The notes under the pieces were generated by a model. It was not told where the DNA came from. It saw nothing but the letters and a program-made list of their open reading frames with translations, and did not search any database. DNA of 64,000 nucleotides, taken from assembly GCA_905215575.1 (NCBI GenBank), contig CAJMQV010000004.1, forward strand, positions 1 through 64,000, written 5' to 3'. A program made the translations under genes and the position numbers. The DNA is from an uncultured bacterium (lineage in GTDB: Bacteria; Bacteroidota; Bacteroidia; Bacteroidales; Bacteroidaceae). Positions 19,102 to 28,628 of this stretch are shown here, one piece after another (position 1 is the stretch's first letter; each line of letters begins with the position of its first letter).

Positions 19102-19109
19102 TAAATTTA
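19102..19109 (+). promoter_or_regulatory. -7-like element (TAAATTTA) of the fucosidase operon
   Basis: TAAATTTA matches TAnnTTTG except for the last base. Its distance of 36 bp from the second TGTACAATT repeat equals that in the 11542 promoter. It lies about 48 bases upstream of the ATG at 19157. A weak match to consensus fits an activator-dependent promoter. Confidence 0.4.
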
Positions 19110-19156
19110 TCCACAGCTAAACAAAAGCAATTATAATCATTAAAAAACTATGAGCC

Positions 19157-22100
19157 ATGAAACATTTACATTATTATCTGACCGTCTTCATGCTACTGCT
19201 TTTGGGCAATGTCAGCGTGATAGCCGACGAGTATGACAAACTGTATCCGGAATCGAGTACAGAAGAAAGCGAATATTGGTACTATATCCGCTTTAAAAAA
19301 ATGGGATTTGTTGTGCAGGACATGGGAAATGAAGAAAATCTCATGACTCAGAATATGAGTAAAAATAATGCGCAGCTCTGGAAATTTATAGGAAACCGTG
19401 AAAATGGTTATATAATCCAATCTAAAGAAGGAAGATACATTTATTATGTTGCGGGAGAGAACAGATATAAAGCTACAGAAGATAAGAACAAGGCAACTTT
19501 GCTTTATGCTGCCCCATCACTACATCCATCAGAACCTTACCACTCAGCATTGGAGCTGACCAGAAGTACGGATTCCAATGTGAGATTCAATCAGATGCAA
19601 GGTGGTGGAGTTAACAAAACTATCAACGAATATACTGCAGGCGAAACCAATCCTTTGGAATTCATAGCATACGATAACGCTGTATTCCCAATTGAGAGAT
19701 TGGAAGAGGTTCCTTATACCACATCAAAAACAACACCGGAATCACAAAATATACTTTGGTATCAGAATCCATCAATACAATGGATGACATCTTCGCTTCC
19801 TATCGGTAACGGACAGCTGGGAGCTATGATTTATGGCGGCATTCATCAGGAACAGATTCAGTTCAATGAAAAAACTTTATGGACCGGAACCCTGTGCAAA
19901 GACGGTGATTACTTTACCGGAATGCGTGGAGCATACCAGAACTTCGGATCCATATTCATCAACACGTTGGACATAACCGAAGCATCGGACTATCAACGAA
20001 GCTTAGACATACAGAATGCTGTGGCAAAAGTAAACTATACCAGCAACGGAGTACACTTTGAACGCAAATATATTGCAAGCAATCCGGATCAGGCCGTCAT
20101 CATTAACTATACGGCAGACCACCCCGGAAGCATATCCATACAAATATTTCAGGAAGATGCACACCAGAAGGCTCCGATTTACCAGAACGGAACCGTTACC
20201 GTTGATGGAAAATTGGAAACCGTAACCTTCAACAGCTACCTGAAGGTTGTACCCAAAGGAGGAACGATGACCACAAGTGCAGCAGAAGGCATATGCGTAA
20301 AGAATGCCGATGAAGTCATGATTGTATTGAAAGCCGGTACGGATTATGACCCTCTCAGTCCGACTTATACATCAAACACGGAAAACTTTGCACAGGACAT
20401 TAAAACACAAGTGGAAAAAGTTACGGAAAAAGAATGGAACGATATATTGGATGCTCATAAGGCCGACTTCCGCTCGTTTTTCGATCGCGTATGTCTGAAT
20501 CTGACCGATGAAGCAAACAGCAAGCCTACGGCACAACTTGTCAGAGATTATTCGCAAGCCGTTAAAAACGGACAATACGGTTCTCTGCTTTTGGAACAGC
20601 TATATTTTAACTATGGAAGATATTTGCTCATTTCTTCATCAAGAGGAATTGTTCAACCTGCCAATCTACAAGGTATATGGAACGATAGCAATACTCCACC
20701 ATGGTCATCGGATATTCATGCCAATATCAACGTACAAATGAACTACTGGCCGGCAGAGCCGACCAACCTGTCGGACTTGCATGAGATATTTTTGAACTAT
20801 AACTATAATGAAGCCTTAAAACAACCACAATGGCATGCCAATGCGTATTATTCTAAAAAAGAAATCATACGTAAATTATATGGAGATGCAGAAGCAGAAA
20901 AAGTAACTCCTGAAGATGCTAAGGGATGGGTATGCTACACTGCTAATAATATATTTGGTGGAGGTGGCACTTTCATGATGAACAATGTATCAGCCAATGC
21001 ATGGAACTGCATGCATCTGTGGCAACACTATCGCTATACACTGGATCGCGACTATCTGCTGAAAAAAGCTTACCCGGTCATGAAATCATGCTGCGAATTT
21101 TGGATGGACCGACTTATTGAAGACCGCGGAGCCAAGAAAGGAAGCAACCCGCATATCATGAAAGATTTTGCACCTGACGGAACCCTCGTAGCGCCTTTAG
21201 AATATTCTCCGGAAAACGGTCCCGATGCCGAAGACGGTGTGACTCACGCACAGCAGCTTTGCTGGGACTTGTTCCGAAATACTTTAGAAGCCATAGAAGT
21301 GCTCGGAGAAGATGTTGCTCAAGACAAATCGTTTGCAGAAGAATTGAAGGCAACATTCGTTAAACTGGACCCGGGAACACATATTGACGATGATGGATAT
21401 CTGAAAGAATGGAAATATTCAGAAAGAACAGCCGGACAATCACAGCATCGCCACAACTCTCACTTAATGGGACTTTATCCGGGAAATCAGATCTCGGCTC
21501 AAATAGACAAAAAAATATTTGATGCTGCTGTAAAGTCACTGACAGCAAGAGGTGATAAAGGCACAAGCTGGTCTATTGGATGGAAAATTAATCTCTGGGC
21601 AAGAGCATTAGATGGAGAACATGCCTATAAAATAGCACGTGAATCCTTAACATTCACAGAAAACACCAACAACGGTGGCGGATGGGGAGGTGGTATTTAT
21701 GAGAATCTGTTGAGTGCAGGTCCTCCATACCAAATTGACGGAAACTTTGGCTATACATCAGGAGTGGCAGAGATGCTACTGCAAAGCCATACTGACACGC
21801 TGCATTTCTTACCGGCGCTTCCTGCAAGATGGGCTAACGGATCTGTTACAGGATTGTGCGCAGTCGGAGGATTTGAAACTGATATCTTTTGGGAGAATTC
21901 AGAGATTTCTTCGGTAACTATTCGTTCAAAACAGGGACAAAGATGTCCAATTTATCTCGGAGAATACCAAAAGGCAGAAGTTACCGATAATGCAGGAAAC
22001 AGCATTGAAACACAAAAGAGAGGTCAGGTCATTATCTTCAATACCGAGAAAGGAAAAGAATACAAGATACTGTTTTCCGACAAAAAGCCACAACCGGCAT

Positions 22101-22966
22101 GGACCACGGCTTTCTTTCCAATAAGTAAAAAGGAAGATTTGCAACAAGGGGCAAAATACATTCTGAGAAACTGTTTTGTCAGTAGTGATAAAGGAGACCG
22201 TTCAGGATATGTAGCCGTAGCTTCACCAATGGCTGTAACCAAAAGTATGGATCAGATATCCTCAAAAAGTGTTTTTTCATTAAATATGGATAATAACCTC
22301 GTGGAATTTCAAAATGAAGAGGGGAACATTCCTGCAAAAGGCAACCAAGGAGGAGGACTCGAACCGGGTACAGGAAATGACTTCTTTGAGATGACACCAT
22401 GCGAAGGAAAAGAATACCATTTTCAGTTTCAGTCAACAGTAAATAACTTGTACTTGAATGCCAATACGGGAACATTAACTTTCTGGAACGAAAATCCGCA
22501 TCCTTACCAGATTTATCAGGCCCAGGAAATCACCGAACAGGGAGTCACAACAGTAACTTTGGATTTTGAGGACAAGATTACGGGAACAACCATAAAATCC
22601 GTACAGAAGACCCTCAGAACAGGAACTGTCCCAGCCTATGGAGAAATCCTGGCTGAGATGCCTCAAGACAAATTCTGGAAATCGCTGGACGGAAAAACGC
22701 TTGAAGAAATCAAGAAAAATGTCAGTAACGGAGACCCTTTCGGAGGAATCACACCGGCCGGAGAGGAACATAAGACTTATAAAATCGGTCTGACAGATGA
22801 AACGACGGTAGGTCTGGAAAATATAAAAAATACAGAGAAGAAAGCAGATCTGTATTTGCTTAACGGTATGAAAATTCGGACAAATGTTTCTGAAAAGGAA
22901 ATATTGCGAGATCAAGAACTACCTAAGGGTATCTATCTATGGAATAATAAGAAGTTCATTAAATAA
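19157..22966 (+). CDS. GH95 alpha-L-fucosidase-type enzyme with extra binding modules and T9SS-like tail
   Basis: 1269 residues. A signal peptide (to about 24) is followed by a trefoil-like N-terminal module at about 30-190 (GYIIQSKEGRYIYYV). The GH95 region spans about 200-965. It opens with the typical WYQNP...LPIGNGQLGAMIYGG strand and contains the Asn-rich active-site stretch near MNYWPAEPTN. The likely general acid is E686 in YSPENG, and the likely base-side Asp is D861 in QIDGNFGYT. The (alpha/alpha)6-barrel cue is HRHNSHLMGLYPG. Family members are exo alpha-1,2-fucosidases or, less often, alpha-L-galactosidases. Residues from about 990 carry the RNC-DRGDRSGY module (R1004-N-C1006) and a beta domain, ending in a short sorting-type tail (LYLLNGMKI, KGIYLWNNKKFIK). 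Typical GH95 proteins have 750-850 residues, so both ends are additions. It is first in its operon, behind candidate HTCS sites. Confidence 0.93.
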   Translation: MKHLHYYLTVFMLLLLGNVSVIADEYDKLYPESSTEESEYWYYIRFKKMGFVVQDMGNEENLMTQNMSKNNAQLWKFIGNRENGYIIQSKEGRYIYYVAGENRYKATEDKNKATLLYAAPSLHPSEPYHSALELTRSTDSNVRFNQMQGGGVNKTINEYTAGETNPLEFIAYDNAVFPIERLEEVPYTTSKTTPESQNILWYQNPSIQWMTSSLPIGNGQLGAMIYGGIHQEQIQFNEKTLWTGTLCKDGDYFTGMRGAYQNFGSIFINTLDITEASDYQRSLDIQNAVAKVNYTSNGVHFERKYIASNPDQAVIINYTADHPGSISIQIFQEDAHQKAPIYQNGTVTVDGKLETVTFNSYLKVVPKGGTMTTSAAEGICVKNADEVMIVLKAGTDYDPLSPTYTSNTENFAQDIKTQVEKVTEKEWNDILDAHKADFRSFFDRVCLNLTDEANSKPTAQLVRDYSQAVKNGQYGSLLLEQLYFNYGRYLLISSSRGIVQPANLQGIWNDSNTPPWSSDIHANINVQMNYWPAEPTNLSDLHEIFLNYNYNEALKQPQWHANAYYSKKEIIRKLYGDAEAEKVTPEDAKGWVCYTANNIFGGGGTFMMNNVSANAWNCMHLWQHYRYTLDRDYLLKKAYPVMKSCCEFWMDRLIEDRGAKKGSNPHIMKDFAPDGTLVAPLEYSPENGPDAEDGVTHAQQLCWDLFRNTLEAIEVLGEDVAQDKSFAEELKATFVKLDPGTHIDDDGYLKEWKYSERTAGQSQHRHNSHLMGLYPGNQISAQIDKKIFDAAVKSLTARGDKGTSWSIGWKINLWARALDGEHAYKIARESLTFTENTNNGGGWGGGIYENLLSAGPPYQIDGNFGYTSGVAEMLLQSHTDTLHFLPALPARWANGSVTGLCAVGGFETDIFWENSEISSVTIRSKQGQRCPIYLGEYQKAEVTDNAGNSIETQKRGQVIIFNTEKGKEYKILFSDKKPQPAWTTAFFPISKKEDLQQGAKYILRNCFVSSDKGDRSGYVAVASPMAVTKSMDQISSKSVFSLNMDNNLVEFQNEEGNIPAKGNQGGGLEPGTGNDFFEMTPCEGKEYHFQFQSTVNNLYLNANTGTLTFWNENPHPYQIYQAQEITEQGVTTVTLDFEDKITGTTIKSVQKTLRTGTVPAYGEILAEMPQDKFWKSLDGKTLEEIKKNVSNGDPFGGITPAGEEHKTYKIGLTDETTVGLENIKNTEKKADLYLLNGMKIRTNVSEKEILRDQELPKGIYLWNNKKFIK

Positions 22967-22990
22967 CCTATTGTTATAAAATTAAATACC

Positions 22991-25873
22991 ATGCAACAAA
23001 ATAAGTTTATCAACCATTTTAGGAATCTTTCCGCTCTGGTATTATTAACAGGTGGCATTGAATGTTATGCCACAACAAATACTGCGTTGGATATTCCTGT
23101 AAGAACGACAGTCGGTTCTATTATAAAGAAATCGACTGCTAACCTGTCAAGTCTATCTGAAGAAGAACGCCGAACGCTTACAGATTTAGCTCTGAGCGGA
23201 ATCTTAACATCAGAAGATTTCCGTATTATGCGTGATGAAATGCCTTCTTTACAAACTCTTGATCTGTCTCAAACCAACAATGCAGAAATACCTGTATTTG
23301 CTCTATCCGGGCATGGAAAATTACAGCAAATCATACTGCCGACCTCATGCAGTAAAATTGATGAAGGTGCTTTTTCCGGATGTAGCGAACTAAAAGAGAT
23401 CAATCTTGAAGGAATCCAGTCAATCGGAACCATGGCTTTTTGCAACACAGCACTTACTCAAGTGAAACTCTCGTCAAAAGTTACATTCCTCGGAGATTTC
23501 GCCTTTGAAGGATGCAAGAAACTCACGAATATAGAAGTGGAAGAACAGAATAATCATTTCACATCTGTTGATGGTGTTTTGTTCAATAAAGAGCTGACTA
23601 CACTCATTAAATATCCCGAAGCTCATACCGGAGCATTAACACTTCCGGCTTCGGTAACCTGCATAGAGGATTTTGCTTGCTCTGGTAGTTTGGCCCTGAG
23701 CGGTGTCCCGTTATTTACAGAAAAGATTCAATATATAGGAAAATACGGATTCGACAATTGCCGTGGAATGAAAGGAAACCTAAATCTTCCAGCAAACGGT
23801 TCTGTAATAGGTGATCACGCATTTTGGGGATGTAGCAATATCAGTTCATCATTGAATATCCCTGAAAATACTTCTACCGGAAAACATTCTTTTGCACATA
23901 TGATTGGACTAGAGACTATAACACTCCCCAATAGTATGGATAATCTGGAAGATGGATTGTTTCTGGAATGCTCTATTGTAAAGAGTGTAACAACAAGCCG
24001 TACAGTTCCTGCAACAGTCGGAACATTTACCTTTTATGGTATGGATTTCGGCAATGTAGCTCTAAACATACCAGAGCAGTCTGAAACTGCTTATCAAAAT
24101 GCTGAGGGATGGAGTGATTTTTATAAAGAACCGGTTGAAGAAACTATCATACGCTATACAACCAGCGGTCCGCATTACATACAATATGTCGGCCAAGGTA
24201 TTAATGCAAACAAATATCTCTCCCACAATATGGAATACGGAAAAGTTGCCAAAATGAGCGACATAGACGAAGCGACTCCATGGGATTTGAATTTCTTCAA
24301 AGGTTGGGGAAGCAGTGAAACAGCTTTCAACGGAGGCATGATTACCGATATGAAATACACCCTCCCTTCAGATGATTCCATGTATGGTATGATGATATTT
24401 TCTGGTATTTGTTACACGGAAGAGAAATCAAAATATATTATCAATAACAATAATAATCGTGCTTTTGCCTTCTGGCTTGATAAAGAAACCGGATTGGTAG
24501 CTATCCAAACCAATGGAAAATATCTGAACGCATCAAGTAGCAAAGCAGAAATTGCTCCTGTCAACTATAGTGGGGCACCTCGTCCACAAGACTTTGTATT
24601 CAGACTTATTTCCAAAGATATGGCTCAAACATATCAGCCAAACTTCAAACCAATTGAAACGCTGGAAGAAATCAAAGAAGACAAACTTTATATTTTAAGA
24701 AACTGTCTGAATGAAGCAGATCGCGGTGACCGTTCCGGCTATCTGACCATGGAAAGTAACATCATCAATGTCATTCAAGGTCAAGAAAAGCTAAATGGAA
24801 AGAATGTATTCCATATCCATAAATCCGCAGAAGGAACATATAGTTTTGCCAATAACAAACTTTACATTCCCAATACTGGTAATATTGGAACATCAATAAA
24901 GCCAACCGCTACAGAAGCGTTTTTCCGCATTCTGCCAGTAGAAGGCAATAAAGGAGTTTTCAATATACAGTCGGTTGCCAACAACAACTATCTGAATGCC
25001 AATGGAGCATCAGGCAGCAAACCTGGTTATTCTGTCTTCTGGGGAGATGCAAAAAAGGCTAATCCTTATCATATATATGAAGTGACAGAAACAGAAAATA
25101 CTCCTACAAAAGAAGTAACCTACCGATATCTGGATGCCAATACCAACATACTCCTACAGGAAACAAAACATCAGTTAAGAACAGAAACCTATCCGGTTTT
25201 AGGCGAAATTCAATACGATCAGCCTGTAGGATTTGAACTGGTTTCTATTGATCAAGAAGCAATTGGAGAAACCACCAAGCTGCAACCGGTTGGAGAAAAC
25301 AAGCAAACATACGACATTAAAGTATGGAATAAAGTACATATCGGAAACAGTCAATATGCCACTTTATATGCTGCTTATCCATTGATCATACCTAAGGGAA
25401 TGAAGGCCTATAGTGGAAAAGTCGACTCAGAAAACGAAAGACTCATTCTTCAGGAAATTCATGAAATGATTCCGGCAGAAACCGGTGTTCTGCTTCAGGC
25501 AAATGAAGGAGATTATGTATTTGATGTTACAGAAGAAACGGTAACAGCTATTTCTGGAAATGATTTAAAAGGCACATTAGGAAATATCATACGACCGACT
25601 GAAGGCACAATATACACTCTGCAACAAATAGACAATGTTATCGGATTCTACAAATATCTCGATACAAACATGAAACCATGTCGCGCTTACCTGCAGCTAC
25701 CAGAGTCTGGAATTAACAGTATTCGCTTATATTTTGGAGAAACAACAAAAATCAATACTCCTGAGTCAGAAATAATAGAGGAAATTTATGATCTGAATGG
25801 AAACAGAATCAAAGAAATCACTAAATCAGGAATCTATATTCTGAACGGAAAAAAAGTAATGGTTATCAAATAA
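22991..25873 (+). CDS. Second BspA-like LRR surface protein with shared modules
   Basis: 960 residues. The signal peptide runs to about residue 28. BspA/LRR_5-type repeats run from about 45 to 365 (LGDFAFEGCKKLTNI, IGDHAFWGCSNISSS). A beta module at about 385-540 (HYIQYVGQGINANKYLS, RAFAFWLDKETG) matches one in the 11542 LRR protein. The RNC module begins near 555 (R570-N-C572, then DRGDRSGYLTM, NANGASGS, NPYHIY), and a further beta domain (YATLYAAYPLIIPKGM; MKPCRAYLQL) matches the 16944 protein. The end is IYDLNGNRI then SGIYILNGKKV, nearly identical to that of the 16944 protein. It is thus a mosaic of an LRR array and the cassette also fused to the fucosidase. It is probably surface-exposed and involved in binding host or glycan ligands. 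It lies 24 bases after GH95 and 18 before the next gene. Confidence 0.85.
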   Translation: MQQNKFINHFRNLSALVLLTGGIECYATTNTALDIPVRTTVGSIIKKSTANLSSLSEEERRTLTDLALSGILTSEDFRIMRDEMPSLQTLDLSQTNNAEIPVFALSGHGKLQQIILPTSCSKIDEGAFSGCSELKEINLEGIQSIGTMAFCNTALTQVKLSSKVTFLGDFAFEGCKKLTNIEVEEQNNHFTSVDGVLFNKELTTLIKYPEAHTGALTLPASVTCIEDFACSGSLALSGVPLFTEKIQYIGKYGFDNCRGMKGNLNLPANGSVIGDHAFWGCSNISSSLNIPENTSTGKHSFAHMIGLETITLPNSMDNLEDGLFLECSIVKSVTTSRTVPATVGTFTFYGMDFGNVALNIPEQSETAYQNAEGWSDFYKEPVEETIIRYTTSGPHYIQYVGQGINANKYLSHNMEYGKVAKMSDIDEATPWDLNFFKGWGSSETAFNGGMITDMKYTLPSDDSMYGMMIFSGICYTEEKSKYIINNNNNRAFAFWLDKETGLVAIQTNGKYLNASSSKAEIAPVNYSGAPRPQDFVFRLISKDMAQTYQPNFKPIETLEEIKEDKLYILRNCLNEADRGDRSGYLTMESNIINVIQGQEKLNGKNVFHIHKSAEGTYSFANNKLYIPNTGNIGTSIKPTATEAFFRILPVEGNKGVFNIQSVANNNYLNANGASGSKPGYSVFWGDAKKANPYHIYEVTETENTPTKEVTYRYLDANTNILLQETKHQLRTETYPVLGEIQYDQPVGFELVSIDQEAIGETTKLQPVGENKQTYDIKVWNKVHIGNSQYATLYAAYPLIIPKGMKAYSGKVDSENERLILQEIHEMIPAETGVLLQANEGDYVFDVTEETVTAISGNDLKGTLGNIIRPTEGTIYTLQQIDNVIGFYKYLDTNMKPCRAYLQLPESGINSIRLYFGETTKINTPESEIIEEIYDLNGNRIKEITKSGIYILNGKKVMVIK

Positions 25874-25891
25874 TTATAAAAATCAACATTT

Positions 25892-28381
25892 ATGAAGAAA
25901 AATATTCTTTTAACTATAGCATTTTCATTATGCACTTCCTGGTTAACCGGCCAGGAACGTCCCAACATCATACTTTTTATGGCAGATGATCTGGGATGGC
26001 AAGACACCTCACTCCCTTTCTGGACAGAGGAAACCTCTCTAAACAAACGATTCCATACTCCGAATATGGAACGACTGGCTAAAATGGGAGTACGATTCAC
26101 ACAAGCCTATGCCGGAAGTTTTGATTCTCCGTCACGCTGCAGCCTTATGACAGGAATGAATCAGGCACGCCATCGTGTAACCTATGAAACATTGGAATAC
26201 AACAAAGCAAGTGACAAGAATGACGCATACCTAAACATGCCCGTATGGAATATGAATGGAATACAGCCTGTAGGTGGAGTTGAAAATTCCTCTCAAGCAA
26301 CAACCTTCGTGCAGTTACTGAGAAACAGCGGATATCATACCATATTATGTGGCAAAGCACAATTTGGAGCTACTACGACATATGGAGCTGATCCGAAAGC
26401 CCTTGGTTTTAATATCAGTATCGGAGGACAGGCCAGCGGTACTCCTGTACAAATTAATGGAAGTAACCGTTTTGGGTTCACGGCCAATGGAACTCCTAGC
26501 AGCATACATGCCGTACCCAATTTGGAACGATATTGGGAGCGCAATGTCATCCTCACTGAAGCACTTACACAAGAAGCTATCCGCTCCTTGGAAATGGCCC
26601 AAAGTATGAAGGCACCCTTCTTTCTGTTCCTTTCGCACTATGCCATGCATACTCCTAGTCTTGCAGATCCAAGATTCATTGATAAATACCAAAAAGCAGG
26701 TCTGTCAGATATAGAAGCGGCTTATTGCAGTAGAGTTGAAGGTATTGACAAAAGTTTAGGTGACATAATGGATTATTTGGAGAAAAACAATCAACTGGAA
26801 AATACCATTATTATTTTTGTATCAGACAACGGAGGACTGGCAGCTTCAAACCGCACTCCTCCTCTCCACGTACAAAACGCTCCTCTACGAAGCGGAAAGG
26901 GATCTATTTATGAAGGTGGAATCCGAGTTCCAATGATTGCCTATTGGAATGATGTTACACTCCCCAACTCCGTTAATGACAAATATCTTGCCATAGAAGA
27001 CTTTTTCCCTTCAATATTGGAAATGGCTCAAGTTGAAATCCCTCAAACAATTCAACAAATAGATGGAGTTAGCTTTGTTCCCTTATTAAAAGGTACCGGC
27101 GATCCATCCCAAAATAGAGCTCTCTACTGGAACATACCAAACAACTGGACCAGCAGTAATATGAGAACACAGGGTATTGGACAAAGTTGTGCCATTAGAG
27201 AAGGTGATTATAAATTAATCTATTGGTATAAAGATGGTAAGAAAGAGTTATACAACCTGAAAAATGACATCTCTGAAGATTATAATCTGGCCTTAGAACA
27301 ACCGGAGAAAGTAGCTGAACTGTCTCAAAAATTGGGAAACTTCCTGCGTTCAGTAAATGCTCAACGCCCGACTGAGAAATTCTCACAAAGAACATCTGCA
27401 TGGCCAGATGACAATCATAAAAACTTTGCAGATCACTGGCAGTTTGTCAAGGTTATTTTAGAAGAACCTGGATATCATCTTTGGGGATCTTCACCTATTT
27501 GGGGAGAAGACGGTAAAGTTCATCTCTTTGTGGCACGCTGGAAAGTAGAACACAGTTTTGATCCCGGATGGCGTTCACATAGTGAAATAGCCCATTACGT
27601 GGGTGATAATCCAGAAGGACCATTTAAATTTTCTGATATAGTATTGCAGGGAACAGGAACAGACACATGGGATAAATATGGAATTCATAATCCGAACATT
27701 CACAAAGTGGGTGATCAGTATGTTCTTCTTTATATAGGCAATAACAACTATAAACAGCCTCCACATCCATCAAATCAAAAAATCGGTATGATGGTTTCAA
27801 AAAGTCTTTATGGACCATGGGAAAAAGTTGGAAAAGACGGATGTATTCTGGAACCGTCAGGCGATCCGAGCAACTGGACATATAATGCCAACAATGGAGT
27901 TAACAATCCTACATTGTTAGTCCATCCTTCCGGAAAATACTATTTGTATTTCAAATCCAATGGCTACAAAATGGGAGTTGCCATTGCCGATCAGGTAGAA
28001 GGCCCATATACCATTCAAAAAGATCCTGTAACCAAAAACGAAACGATGATTGAAGATGGATATGCTTTTATGATGGATAATAAATTCTGCTTGCTCACAA
28101 CAGATAATCATGGTATCATCAAAACTGGAGGTGGAATTTTATGGAAATCAGATAACGGAACTGAATTCAACTATTGCGAACCGGGATTTCATACCATGTA
28201 TGAATATCTTCCGGAAAGCCAGCTCAACAATCTTAGACCGATTTACGGTTCAATTCCAAAATTCGAACGCCCTCAGATTTTAATGAAAGACGGAAAACCT
28301 GCATGGTTATACGTACCTTCAGGGGTAAACATTAAAGGAGGAAACGGTACCATTGTTCACCTTCTAAAATATATTGAATAG
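25892..28381 (+). CDS. Sulfatase-like domain (degenerate active site) fused to a five-bladed beta-propeller glycosidase-like domain
   Basis: 829 residues with a signal peptide to about 20. Residues 21-500 are an S1 sulfatase fold, a close paralogue of the 15347 protein. The motif reads D78-S-P-S-R82, so the serine to be turned into formylglycine is Asp (codon GAT). The GKxH motif reads G-K155-A-Q157, so the catalytic His is Gln. Metal-site segments (MADDLGWQD, VSDNGGLAAS), R82, K155 and SHYAMHTP are kept. Residues about 505-829 form a propeller-type domain like GH43/GH117-clan enzymes (HLWGSSPIWGEDGK, VHLFVARW, HSEIAHY, YGIHNPNIHK, NGVNNPTLLV). It is related to the stand-alone protein at 41173. 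The sulfatase half is probably inactive and may bind sulfated ligand, while the propeller may be the active half. Last gene of its operon. Confidence 0.85.
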   Translation: MKKNILLTIAFSLCTSWLTGQERPNIILFMADDLGWQDTSLPFWTEETSLNKRFHTPNMERLAKMGVRFTQAYAGSFDSPSRCSLMTGMNQARHRVTYETLEYNKASDKNDAYLNMPVWNMNGIQPVGGVENSSQATTFVQLLRNSGYHTILCGKAQFGATTTYGADPKALGFNISIGGQASGTPVQINGSNRFGFTANGTPSSIHAVPNLERYWERNVILTEALTQEAIRSLEMAQSMKAPFFLFLSHYAMHTPSLADPRFIDKYQKAGLSDIEAAYCSRVEGIDKSLGDIMDYLEKNNQLENTIIIFVSDNGGLAASNRTPPLHVQNAPLRSGKGSIYEGGIRVPMIAYWNDVTLPNSVNDKYLAIEDFFPSILEMAQVEIPQTIQQIDGVSFVPLLKGTGDPSQNRALYWNIPNNWTSSNMRTQGIGQSCAIREGDYKLIYWYKDGKKELYNLKNDISEDYNLALEQPEKVAELSQKLGNFLRSVNAQRPTEKFSQRTSAWPDDNHKNFADHWQFVKVILEEPGYHLWGSSPIWGEDGKVHLFVARWKVEHSFDPGWRSHSEIAHYVGDNPEGPFKFSDIVLQGTGTDTWDKYGIHNPNIHKVGDQYVLLYIGNNNYKQPPHPSNQKIGMMVSKSLYGPWEKVGKDGCILEPSGDPSNWTYNANNGVNNPTLLVHPSGKYYLYFKSNGYKMGVAIADQVEGPYTIQKDPVTKNETMIEDGYAFMMDNKFCLLTTDNHGIIKTGGGILWKSDNGTEFNYCEPGFHTMYEYLPESQLNNLRPIYGSIPKFERPQILMKDGKPAWLYVPSGVNIKGGNGTIVHLLKYIE

Positions 28382-28413
28382 AAAAAGTTAAAAATCACGT
28401 TTCTGTCTAAAAG

Positions 28414-28454
28414 CTCCGGATTATAATATATTAAAAAATTATTGTAATCCGGAG
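28414..28454. terminator. Hairpin after the sulfatase-propeller gene
   Basis: The arms CTCCGGATTA (28414-28423) and TAATCCGGAG (28445-28454) pair perfectly, and weaker pairing continues inward. Only a short, broken T-stretch (TTATCT) follows, so this is a possible but not classical terminator. Confidence 0.5.
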
Positions 28455-28524
28455 TTATCTCACGTATAGATCTTTACAACATAAAAAAGACAAACGTAAA
28501 AAAGAAAGATTCCAGATATTAAAT

Positions 28525-28532
28525 TATATTTG
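28525..28532 (+). promoter_or_regulatory. -7 promoter element (TATATTTG) of the 28629-43723 operon
   Basis: TATATTTG fits TAnnTTTG and lies about 97 bases before the ATG at 28629. The paired YGTACRAWW repeat seen in front of the other two plus-strand operons is absent here. This large operon may therefore answer to another signal or be constitutive. Confidence 0.5.
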
Positions 28533-28628
28533 TATTCAAATAACGAACGACTTCTGTTTTTCATTGCAGAAGCTGATGTTCCTTTACGAAAAACATGTTG
28601 TAAGCCATAACTAATCTTATATCATAAT

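Noticed and set aside
28460..28505. CGTATAGA and CGTAAAAAA as a further HTCS operator before the 28629 operon
   Set aside because: The core GTAC is missing, and the spacing is about 32 instead of 21 bp.
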